Below, one piece after another: positions 56,223-64,000 of a stretch of 64,000 nucleotides of DNA. Origin of the DNA: Caballeronia sp. dw_19 (GTDB lineage: Bacteria; Pseudomonadota; Gammaproteobacteria; Burkholderiales; Burkholderiaceae); assembly GCF_018449515.1 (NCBI RefSeq), contig NZ_JAAVUQ010000001.1, positions 186,001 to 250,000 on the forward strand, in the 5' to 3' direction. A program made the position numbers and the translations under genes. Below the pieces are notes generated by a model. That model was given only the letters and a program-made list of their open reading frames with translations, made no database searches and had not been told where the DNA came from. Every line of letters begins with the position of its first letter. Position 1 is the first letter of the stretch.

Positions 56223-57263
56223 ATGAACACAGTAACGGAACACGCGGCCATCGCAGCCGCCGATGCCCAACACGCATCCACCTACAACGCTTCGGACATC
56301 ACGTTGCGGGATCGTTTGATTGAAGCAGGAATCCTGATCGATACCGGCGAAGACGGCTTGTATGGCCGCAGCCAGGTATTCGAGGACGTGATCGACCGTC
56401 TGAACAACGCGATCACCTTGTTGGGCGCCGACCAGGAAGCTGAAGTGCTGCGCTTTCCTCCCGCCATGCGCCGCCACGACTTCGAGGACAGCGAATACCT
56501 GAAGAGCTTCCCCGATCTCGCCGGCACGATCCACTCGTTCCAGGGCAATGACCGCGGTCACCATCGGCTTCTGGAAGCCCTCGAAAAGACCGTATCCGTA
56601 GGCGAGGAAGAACGCACCGACGAATGGATGGACCAGCAAAAGCCGACCCGCCTGGTCCTGACGCCAGCGGCCTGCTATCCGATCTACCCGACCATTGCGA
56701 AACGCGGCGCACTGGCCGAAGACGGTGCAACTGTCGACGTGTTTGCGTATTGCTTCCGCCATGAACCCTCCATTGATCCGGGCCGCATGCAGATGTTCCG
56801 GATGCGCGAATACGTGCGTCTCGGCAGTCCGCAGCAGGTCATGGATTTCCGGGAAAAATGGATCGAGCGGGGTTCGCTGCTCGTGAAAATGCTCGGCCTG
56901 CCGTTCGAAATCGATCTCGCCAACGACCCGTTTTTCGGCCGTGGCGGCAAGATCGTGGCCGACAGCCAGCGCGCTCAGCAATTGAAATTCGAACTGCTGA
57001 TTCCGGTTGCCACGCCTGACCGGCCAACCGCCTGCCTGTCGTTCAACTATCACATGGAACACTTCGGCGAGATCTGGAAGATCGCCCAAGCGGACGGTGA
57101 ACTGGCGCATACCGCGTGCGTCGGTTTCGGCATGGAACGCACGACGCTTGCCCTTTTCCGGCATCACGGCCTCGATGTCAAAGCGTGGCCGGCCGACGTG
57201 CGTGAGTTCCTTTGGGGCGACACGCAGTCGCGTATCAGCGCCGGACTCGAGGCGCTGTCATGA
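56223..57263 (+). CDS. Amino acid--[acyl-carrier-protein] ligase
   Basis: A 346-residue truncated homologue of atypical seryl-tRNA synthetases that activates an amino acid with ATP and loads it on the phosphopantetheine of a carrier protein instead of tRNA. Class II motif 2 (FRMREYVRLG) and motif 3 (GFGMERTTLALFRHHG) are present; C151, E196 and C299 fit the zinc ligands of this family. The tRNA-binding domain is absent. In studied relatives the substrate is glycine or alanine; that specificity here is inferred. It overlaps the DUF1839 gene by four bases and follows the flavoprotein after three. Confidence 0.93.
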   Translation: MNTVTEHAAIAAADAQHASTYNASDITLRDRLIEAGILIDTGEDGLYGRSQVFEDVIDRLNNAITLLGADQEAEVLRFPPAMRRHDFEDSEYLKSFPDLAGTIHSFQGNDRGHHRLLEALEKTVSVGEEERTDEWMDQQKPTRLVLTPAACYPIYPTIAKRGALAEDGATVDVFAYCFRHEPSIDPGRMQMFRMREYVRLGSPQQVMDFREKWIERGSLLVKMLGLPFEIDLANDPFFGRGGKIVADSQRAQQLKFELLIPVATPDRPTACLSFNYHMEHFGEIWKIAQADGELAHTACVGFGMERTTLALFRHHGLDVKAWPADVREFLWGDTQSRISAGLEALS

Positions 57264-58297
57264 CTGCCGTCCATAGCAGCGGCATAACGGATTCCAGCCG
57301 CGAGCGCGCCCGGGTCGTGCAATTGCGCCCACCCCACATGCGCGTGCGCAAGCACCAGTCGCACTCGCTGCATCAGGGCGAACGGGTCTGGGCGGAAACA
57401 AATTGCTACGTGGATTTGTGGATCGAGTTGTTGCACGGCTATGGACTCGATCCGCGCGCGGCGCTGGCGTTTACGGTCACTCAGGACTTCGAGGGCGACC
57501 AGTTCACGTTCTTCAAGTTTCCGCTGGAGGACCTCGACAAGCTCTATGGTTTGCAGGTCCAGGAACTGGCCATCTACGATTCACTGGAAGACCGCGTGCG
57601 TACGCAGACCCAGCGCGGCCATACCGTGCTGGCTGAAGTCGATGCGTTTTACCTGCCCGATACGCGCGCCACGTCATACCGGCACGATCACACGAAGACG
57701 ACCATCGGCGTGGATTACATCGATCCGCGCTCGCGCCGGCTTGGTTATTTCCACAACACGGGTTACTTCGTGCTGGAGGGCGAAGACTATGAAGGGGTGT
57801 TTCGCCGGCTGCCGGAACTCGATGGCCGTCCCGAGTTGCTGTTTCCGTACGTGGAGTTCTGCAAGCGTGCACGGCCTGCGCTGAGCGGCACGGCGCTGGC
57901 GGAAGCCTCTGCGGATCTGCTGGTTGCGCATTTGCAGCGGCGTCCGGCGCGCAATCCGATCACGCAGTGGCGGGCGGCTTTTCCCGAGCATCTCGAGATG
58001 CTGTTCGAGCGTGGCCCGGAGCATTTCCACCTGTACACTTTCAACGTCATGCGGCAACTCGGCTCGAACTTCGAGTTCATGTCGAGATACCTTGTCTGGG
58101 TGCGCGAGCGTGGTTTCGCGATTCCCGAGGCGATGCCGATTGCAGCGCAACGTATTGCGACCGAGTCGATGGTGATGCAGTTCCGGCTGGTGCGGGCGAT
58201 TGCTCGTGGCCGGCGGGACCCCTGTCATGAGTGTTTCGATGTGCTGGAAGAGTCCTACGAGAAAATTGTGGAACCGCTTGCGGCGTTGATACGTTAA
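57260..58297 (+). CDS. DUF1839 protein, possible papain-like aminoacyltransferase
   Basis: A 345-residue protein of unknown function, last of the carrier operon. Residues 46-58 (ETNCYVDLWIELL, with C49), 127-134 (VDAFYLPD, with D128) and 142-155 (HDHTKTTIGVDYID, with H144 and D155) reproduce the order of Cys, Asp/Leu-Pro and His-Gly-Val seen in BtrH-type transferases, papain-like enzymes that move acyl groups from carrier proteins to amines. That suggests C49-H144-D155 as a catalytic triad and transfer of the loaded amino acid to an acceptor. This is a pattern-based proposal, not an established assignment. ATG at 57260 overlaps the ligase stop (ATGA). Confidence 0.82.
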   Translation: MTAVHSSGITDSSRERARVVQLRPPHMRVRKHQSHSLHQGERVWAETNCYVDLWIELLHGYGLDPRAALAFTVTQDFEGDQFTFFKFPLEDLDKLYGLQVQELAIYDSLEDRVRTQTQRGHTVLAEVDAFYLPDTRATSYRHDHTKTTIGVDYIDPRSRRLGYFHNTGYFVLEGEDYEGVFRRLPELDGRPELLFPYVEFCKRARPALSGTALAEASADLLVAHLQRRPARNPITQWRAAFPEHLEMLFERGPEHFHLYTFNVMRQLGSNFEFMSRYLVWVRERGFAIPEAMPIAAQRIATESMVMQFRLVRAIARGRRDPCHECFDVLEESYEKIVEPLAALIR

Positions 58298-58344
58298 GGG
58301 CTGGGTTTCGTTCGCACTCGGGGGGGTTGGGGGCCGGGTGGTTG

Positions 58345-59347
58345 TTTGGTTGGTGTTTTCGGCGTTTGTGGTCAGGGCTCAATTCCGGGTTGCTAGGTTC
58401 TGAGGTTAGTGGTCAGGGTCTATGCCGGGTTGGTGCTTTCGGCCTTAGTGGTCTGCGAGAGTCGGATTTTCTCTTTATCACTGTTAGCCACTGTGCGTGG
58501 CGGCACGTCATTTCTTTGTCCAAAGCGACAAAGAAACGAAGCAAAGAAAACGCTTTCAACCACGCTACCCTAAGTGTCCACAGCGTGCAGTTTTAATTCA
58601 TAGGTGCCCCAAAAGCACGGTGCTCGCCAGAGCGGAGGATGTGTGAACCCCTCCTTCTCCGAACACCGATACCCACACGCTTCGCCACCAGTGATTGAAC
58701 CTGCCCAAGGGGCACCCCGCGCTATCCGCGGATAACCAACCACCGAATTTGTACGCATGAGGAACCACGTAGTCAACCTGCCTGGAAACGAAGTCCCAAA
58801 ATACGTATGGCCGTATCCAACGAAAATAACTGTCTAGGCCGTGCAGCAAACTCACCAAAACTGAAGTAGTAAATCCGCATCAGGCTGTGACCCACGAATA
58901 TTGCCGCGCAGACTGGGGAGCCAACCCACCAAAAAAGCGAAGCCGTAAATACCCGTAAGGCCGTGCGGATTCCTTAGCAATGGTGCTTGCCCGAGAGCGT
59001 ACGGGGCGAAGCGTGTTCGTGTCAGGATTCGCGAGAAGGAGGGGTTCACACATCCTCCGCTCTGGCGAGCACCGTGCTTTTGGGGCACCTATGAATAGAA
59101 ACTGCACGCTGTGGACACTTAGGGTAGCGGGTTGTAAAAGCGCTTTCTTTGCTTCGTTTCTTTGTCGCTTTGGACAAAGAAATGACGTGCCGCCACGCAC
59201 AGTGGCTAATAGTGATAAAGAGAAAATCCGACTCTCGCAGACCACTAACACTGAAAGCAGCAACCCGGCATAGACCCCGACCGCTAACCCCAGAATCGAC
59301 CACCCCGGCATAGACCCCTGACCACTAACGCCGAAAGCACCAACCAA
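58345..59347. repeat. Long inverted-repeat element, copy B, with duplicated ends
   Basis: The main element, 58396-59296, has the same arms as the copy at 36389-37291 and a core in the opposite orientation. Outside it, 58345-58395 and 59297-59347 carry one more inverted pair of a roughly 50-base terminal segment (GGTTGGTG-TTTCGGCG and complement), so the ends are duplicated. It lies between the carrier operon and the GH2 gene. No transposase. Frame spans in the core are broken relative to copy A. Confidence 0.88.
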
Positions 59348-59430
59348 CCACCCGACTAACAACCACCCGGCCCCCCGCCCCCCAACCCCGAGTGCGAACA
59401 AAACCCACCACACCATTCGAGGAAACCGCC

Positions 59431-61974
59431 ATGAGCGTCCCGTCGCCCGGTGCCAGTGCTTCGCCGTCCGTTTTTTTTCCACGCCTGTTGTCCGAGGGCT
59501 GGGAGTGCCTCACCACGCGCGCGGGCGCTTATGCCACGCCCGCTGCATTGAGCGCTGACGAACGGCTCGCCGGATGGCTCGCCGCACCCGTGCCGGGCAC
59601 GGTTGCATCGGCGTGGCGAGACGCCGGCAAGCTCGATCTCGAGTCCCCCCCGACATTCGCTTTTGATGACCACTGGTATCGACTGGTCCTATGCGAAAAA
59701 GGGCAGCGCCGCCTGCGCATGCACGGACTTGCAACACTTTCGGAAGTCTGGCTCGACAATACAAAACTGCTCGATTCCGATTCGATGTTCGTCGCGCACG
59801 ATCTCGACCTGCATCTGGATGGCAACGCCACACTCTATCTTTGCTTTCGTTCGCTGAGTGCCGCGCTCGCAGCCAAACGCACCCGCGCACGCTGGCGGCC
59901 AAGGCTCGCTCAACCGGCCACGCTGCGCAACGTTCGCACAACCCTGCTCGGCCACATGCCCGGCTGGTGCCCGCCGATACAAGCGGTGGGCCCATGGCGG
60001 CCGGTGGAATTACTTGGTGAGTCAGCCACGTCGATCGATCGTGTGGACCTGCATTCAAGCCTCGACGGCAACGACGGCCTGATTCACCTGACGCTCCGGT
60101 TTGTCCATCCGCAACCTGAACAGATCGCACGACTTGTTTGCAACGATGCATCAATAACGCTGCAATGGCGCGATACGCAAACGCTTGCGGGAACCTTGCG
60201 CGTTCCCGACGTGCCGCGCTGGTGGCCACATACGCATGGCGAACCCGCCTTGCATCGCGTGGCGCTCGAGTTTGCTGACAGTGAAGTGATCGAGCTTGGG
60301 CGCATCGGCTTCAGGGAACTGCGCGTAGACCGCGGCCCGTTGGGCGATGGCTTTCAGCTAGTGGTGAACGGCGTGCCTGTTTTTGCGCGCGGCGCATGCT
60401 GGACGCACGCGGATCTCGTGTCGCTCAGCGGTTCGCGTGAACAGGCGCAAACGTTTTTCCAGCTCGCCCGCGACGCCGGCATGAACCTCTTGCGCGTGGG
60501 CGGCACGATGCTCTATGAGTCCGATGCCTTCTATGGATTGGCGGATGAATACGGGCTTTTGATCTGGCAAGATTTTGCATTTGCGAATTTCGACTATCCG
60601 ACAGATGCGGCCTTCACGGCCAGTGTCCAGCGCGAAGCCGAACAATTCCTGTCGCGCACAAGGCGCTTCGTTTCGCTTGCCGTGCTCTGCGGCGGCAGTG
60701 AAGCCGATCAACAAGGCGCCATGCTCGGCCTGCCGCCCGAACTGCGCACGCAAACGTTGTTCACGCAGCAGTTACCGTCGATCGTGGCCGCGTTACGGCC
60801 CGATGTGCCTTACGTGATGAACTCGCCGAGCATACCCACTGGAAACGCTGGAGATGCTGGATACGCCGGGGTCACCGCGTGGCCCTTCGCCACACGCACC
60901 GGCGTCACGCATTACTACGGCGTGGGCGCTTACCAGCGGCCGCTCGAAGACGCCCGCCGCGCGAACGTCCGGTTCGCCAGCGAATGCCTGGCGTTCGCCA
61001 ACGTCCCCGACGATGTCGCGCTCAACACCGTGCCGCTCGCATCGAAGCCGCATGAGCCCCGCTGGAAAGCCGCCGTGCCGCGAGACCCAGGCGCAGGCTG
61101 GGACTTCGACGACGTGCGCGAGTACTACCTGCGCACGCTCTACCAGGTCGATCCCGCCCGCCTCCGATACGAAGACCCCGAGCGATATCTCGACCTGTCG
61201 CGCGCGGTTGTGGCCGAGGTCATGACCGAAGTCTTCTCGGAATGGCGCCGCCATGGCTCGTCGTGCGCCGGCGGGATCGTCTGGCAGTTGCAGGACCTGA
61301 GGCCGGGCGCGGGCTGGGGTGTAATCGACGCCCTGGGAGCGCCCAAAAGCGCCTGGCACGGCCTCGCGCAGGTTTTGCGCCCCGTAGCAGCCCTCATCAC
61401 CGATGAGGGCCTTGATGGCCTCGATGTGCATTTGATCAATGAAACCGCCAAGGCTATCGACGCCCGCCTCGAACTCGTGTGTCTTCGTGACGGCGCAACG
61501 AAAGTGGCGAGCGCGTCGAGAGACGTGACGCTCGCGGCGCGCAGTACAGCGCGCGTTCAGGCCTCTGACCTGCTCGGCCAGTTCTTCGATTTCACCTACG
61601 CGTACAGATTCGGTCCTCGTGCCCACGATGCCACCGTGATTACCTTGCGAGACAAGGTTAGCGGCACCGTGTTGTCAGAAGCATTCCACTTCCCCGAGCG
61701 CGCCTGCACGCAGCGCCACGAACTCGGACTCGAGGTTCGCGTGGAACAAACCAGCAATGAGAACTGGGAGCTGGTAGTGAGCGCCAAACGTTTGGCACGC
61801 TGGGTTCATATCGTCGATCCACACTATCGCGCGACGCTCGACTGGTTCCATCTGGCACCCGGCCGCGAACGCCGGATCGCGCTGGTTGGTCGCCAGCGCA
61901 ACACTTCTCATCCGCCAGAAGGTGAGGTTCGTGCACTCAACGCAACGTTTTCAATTCGGTACCAGCGAAATTAG
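59431..61974 (+). CDS. GH2 family glycoside hydrolase, beta-mannosidase-like
   Basis: An 847-residue enzyme with the GH2 layout: N-terminal jelly-roll sugar-binding domain (about 1-185), Ig-like domain, TIM barrel (about 300-610) and C-terminal beta domains. The acid/base Glu is E424 in CGGSEADQQ and the nucleophile E518 in RFASECLAF, so catalysis is likely intact. HYYGVGAY and DFAFANFDYP fit the barrel. No signal peptide is visible, so it appears cytoplasmic. The start at 59431 has GAGGAAA upstream. Next to a polysaccharide locus using GDP-mannose, it may trim mannose-containing precursors; inferred. Confidence 0.86.
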   Translation: MSVPSPGASASPSVFFPRLLSEGWECLTTRAGAYATPAALSADERLAGWLAAPVPGTVASAWRDAGKLDLESPPTFAFDDHWYRLVLCEKGQRRLRMHGLATLSEVWLDNTKLLDSDSMFVAHDLDLHLDGNATLYLCFRSLSAALAAKRTRARWRPRLAQPATLRNVRTTLLGHMPGWCPPIQAVGPWRPVELLGESATSIDRVDLHSSLDGNDGLIHLTLRFVHPQPEQIARLVCNDASITLQWRDTQTLAGTLRVPDVPRWWPHTHGEPALHRVALEFADSEVIELGRIGFRELRVDRGPLGDGFQLVVNGVPVFARGACWTHADLVSLSGSREQAQTFFQLARDAGMNLLRVGGTMLYESDAFYGLADEYGLLIWQDFAFANFDYPTDAAFTASVQREAEQFLSRTRRFVSLAVLCGGSEADQQGAMLGLPPELRTQTLFTQQLPSIVAALRPDVPYVMNSPSIPTGNAGDAGYAGVTAWPFATRTGVTHYYGVGAYQRPLEDARRANVRFASECLAFANVPDDVALNTVPLASKPHEPRWKAAVPRDPGAGWDFDDVREYYLRTLYQVDPARLRYEDPERYLDLSRAVVAEVMTEVFSEWRRHGSSCAGGIVWQLQDLRPGAGWGVIDALGAPKSAWHGLAQVLRPVAALITDEGLDGLDVHLINETAKAIDARLELVCLRDGATKVASASRDVTLAARSTARVQASDLLGQFFDFTYAYRFGPRAHDATVITLRDKVSGTVLSEAFHFPERACTQRHELGLEVRVEQTSNENWELVVSAKRLARWVHIVDPHYRATLDWFHLAPGRERRIALVGRQRNTSHPPEGEVRALNATFSIRYQRN

Positions 61975-62546
61975 AAGGCCATGCTGAGCAAGGCGGCATG
62001 CGTTCCATCACGCCGTGCAAGCGTGTCAAGCGGCGCTGCGAAGCAAATGCGTTCGCTAGCGCACCAAGTCGATGGAACAGTTCTGAATCAATTTTAAAAC
62101 AACCGACGAATGGTGCCTCGCCCCCTCAACGCACAAGCCCCCGGGGTCGCGTTGCACGTCCGGAAAAAAACTCTAACGGGCCACCAGCAAGGCATTGCGC
62201 AGACAAAAGCGTGCGCTGCATCAATCGCATCAATAGCGCCTGTCTACTGACGCCATGTTCAAGAGTGAAACAAAAATATCCATCTGCGGATTCGCGCTCA
62301 CCCCGCTTGAAGCACGACGCCATGATGGCATTGAGATAGCGCATTGCTGGCACGGTCCTCGCTAAATGAGTCTCGCAGCACCGGCACCGTCGAAAAACGA
62401 ATTCAACTAAATGACGATGCCGGGTTGCTTACGGGGCTGGTCGCGACACGTTTCGATGGATGCCGTCAGATGCATCCACGAAACGAATCGCTGACCGGTA
62501 AATAACAAGTAAGGCGCAATGCGCAAAGTTACGAGAGAAGAACATC
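61975..62546. other. Intergenic region before the Crp-like gene
   Basis: 572 bases without a gene I can support. Short frames occur but none has a ribosome binding site with family resemblance. The Crp-like gene's AGAAGAA ribosome binding site is at the right edge. No operator palindrome was recognised. Confidence 0.45.
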
Positions 62547-63281
62547 ATGCTGACCCTTCAGTCCGACCTGCACGGCAATCATTTGTTGGGTGCGCTTCCC
62601 GCACACGAATGGCAAGCCCTCACGCCGCATCTTGAACTGGTTCAACTTCGCACCGACCAATTGCTGTGCGATTCGGGACAACGTATTCATCACGTGTATT
62701 TCCCCACCACCGCCATCATCTCCCTTCTGCATACGATGGAAGACGGCGGTTCGGTAGAGATCGCAGCAGTCGGCCGTGAAGGCATGACCGGCGTGCCGGT
62801 ACTGACTGGCGGAGAAACCATGCCGACGCGTGTCCAGGTGCAATGCCCAGGCTTCGCTTATCGCATGAGCGCATCCGCACTGCGTGAGCAGTTTGGCCGC
62901 TCTGACTTCCTGCGCCGCCTGATGCTGCTGTACATGCAAGCCCTCCTCACGCAAGTTGCGCAAACGGCGGCATGCAATCGCCACCACTCGCTCAGCAAGC
63001 AACTGTGCCGCTGGCTTCTCATCGAAATCGATCGCACCACGTCGAATCAATTGCAAGTCACGCAGCAGTTGATTGCCGACATGCTGGGCGTGCGTCGTGA
63101 AGGCGTGACAGAAGCCGCAGGCAAGCTCCATGACGCCGGCCTGATCCATCACAGCCGTGGTTGCATCAAGGTCCTGGATCGCGAAGGCCTCGAGTCGCGT
63201 GCATGCGAATGCTACGGCATCGTCAAGCGTGAATTCGACCGGTTGCTGCCGCGTCTGCATCAGGCTGAAGCGGTTCACTGA
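62547..63281 (+). CDS. Crp/Fnr family transcriptional regulator
   Basis: A 244-residue regulator with a cyclic-nucleotide-binding-like beta roll (about 25-140: DSGQRIHHVYFPTTAIISLLHTMEDGGSVEIAAVGREGMTGVPVLTGG) and a C-terminal HTH_Crp helix-turn-helix (about 165-225: QLQVTQQLIADMLGVRREGVTEAAGKL). It lacks the Fnr cysteine cluster and the arginine-containing cAMP pocket of Crp, so its signal is unknown. Its position after the polysaccharide locus suggests control of that locus, but it is 570 bases away from the GH2 gene, so the link is weak. Confidence 0.87.
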   Translation: MLTLQSDLHGNHLLGALPAHEWQALTPHLELVQLRTDQLLCDSGQRIHHVYFPTTAIISLLHTMEDGGSVEIAAVGREGMTGVPVLTGGETMPTRVQVQCPGFAYRMSASALREQFGRSDFLRRLMLLYMQALLTQVAQTAACNRHHSLSKQLCRWLLIEIDRTTSNQLQVTQQLIADMLGVRREGVTEAAGKLHDAGLIHHSRGCIKVLDREGLESRACECYGIVKREFDRLLPRLHQAEAVH

Positions 63282-64000
63282 ACACGGGACATGGTGCAGG
63301 AGTGAAGGAGCCAGGCCATGGCCTCAAGTGTTCGGCGCTTGTGTCTCGATGCGACCCTTGGGCGCTATTGGCGAATCGGCCTCGTTGTTCGGCGTGTCTG
63401 GATCGTTCGGATGGACCGCAGGTTCGGTGGAATTTCCCGTATTGCAGAAGCACGCGAAACGGACTTCCCCCGCAGCAGTTCATCGTCGTTCCGGCCGACC
63501 CCGTGCTCTCCCCTTCCTGCAATCGTGATCGTGCGCCTGATGTTGGCGTGGGCGCCGATGACGTTCTCCAGACAACCCGGCCTGCTGCGTTCGACTTTGC
63601 ATCGACCCGCACTGGCACGCTCGCATTCGTTGAAGGCGCTTTCATCATTTCGTCTCTCGAGTCGCGCATGCTGAATTGCCGATTATCTGAACAGCATTTG
63701 AATCGAAGAGCTGCGCGCATGACTGATCTCGCGACGCGCCACGATAAAGTTTCTGCTTCACGAGTTTCTGCTTCACGTAGTAAGCGAGATGTTCAGGAGT
63801 CCCGCGTCAAGTACATCCAGCACGCGGTCTCACGCAAAAAGTATTTGTGTGAAGTAAGACCCGGACGTGCGCAAGCGCACTTACCGACCCTGCCGATAAC
63901 GCCACGATGTCATATCGAACGGCCAGATGCGCGCCTCCGCCTTGACCTTCATGGCCGGCAAGTGCGAGCAGCCCGGACGATATAAGCAGTGAGAAGAAAT
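63282..64000. other. Region after the Crp-like gene, no gene supported
   Basis: Frames of 118-227 codons exist on both strands here, but none shows protein-like composition, a ribosome binding site or family resemblance; overlapping frames on the two strands conflict. A perfect 15-base tandem duplication is present at 63748-63777. The section could be intergenic or hold a degraded gene. Confidence 0.5.
63748..63777. repeat. Perfect tandem duplication of a 15-bp unit
   Basis: AGTTTCTGCTTCACG occurs twice in a row (63748-63762, 63763-63777) without mismatch. It lies in a region with no supported gene and looks like a recent duplication. Confidence 0.8.

Noticed and set aside
63302..63985. A 227-codon plus-strand frame at the window end
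   Set aside because: Conflicts with a minus-strand frame over the same bases, has no motif, and contains the 15-bp tandem duplication; not supportable as a gene.

Overview
The window is GC-rich, gene-dense chromosomal DNA from a Burkholderiaceae bacterium, most likely Paraburkholderia or Caballeronia (inferred from gene content, protein wording and the repeat family; no marker rRNA is present). Genes run on both strands. Most of the first 36 kb is housekeeping.

Region 1 (1-13.96 kb): recR, ybaB and dnaX form a minus-strand DNA-replication/repair operon, with the 4.5S SRP RNA gene just upstream of dnaX. Then come trxA and rho, a MerR regulator with an MFS exporter, the peptidase mtfA, rpmE2 (L31 type B), an ArnT/PMT-like glycosyltransferase and a MATE exporter.

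Region 2 (14-28.7 kb): a bacterial alpha-2-macroglobulin next to penicillin-binding protein 1C, a secreted ComEA-like helix-hairpin-helix protein with a long basic tail, a YidB-like protein, clpB with a clear sigma-32 promoter, and an NsrR-type iron-sulfur regulator divergent from a group III truncated haemoglobin.

Region 3 (28.7-36.4 kb): molybdopterin genes moeA-moaD-moaE, a Nudix hydrolase, the two N-degron aminoacyl transferases aat and bpt, pyrD, and a cystine-type ABC transporter (binding protein and permease, no ATPase here).

Region 4 (36.4-59.3 kb): about 21 kb bracketed by two copies of a roughly 0.9 kb repeat. Each copy is itself a large inverted repeat, and the two cores lie in opposite orientation. 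Inside are lepB, an oxidoreductase and its GntR-type neighbour, then a polysaccharide locus: manC, a Wzx-like flippase, a fused double alpha/beta hydrolase, two GT2 and three GT4 glycosyltransferases, an O-antigen ligase/polymerase-like membrane protein and an ElaA-like acetyltransferase. It ends with a translationally coupled four-gene cassette: acyl carrier protein, acyl-CoA-dehydrogenase-like flavoprotein, amino acid:[carrier protein] ligase (a class II aminoacyl-tRNA synthetase homologue) and a DUF1839 protein. I read this cassette as an aminoacyl-thioester pathway: the ligase loads an amino acid on the carrier, the flavoprotein may alter it, and the DUF1839 protein, which shows a Cys...Asp/Leu-Pro...His-x-x-x-x-Gly-Val pattern like BtrH-type acyltransferases, may hand it to an acceptor, possibly the polysaccharide. 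This is the most interesting system in the window.

Region 5 (59.4-64 kb): a GH2 beta-mannosidase-like enzyme with both catalytic glutamates, a Crp-like regulator, and about 700 bases with no gene I can support. No CRISPR array, tRNA, rRNA, transposase or phage gene was seen.
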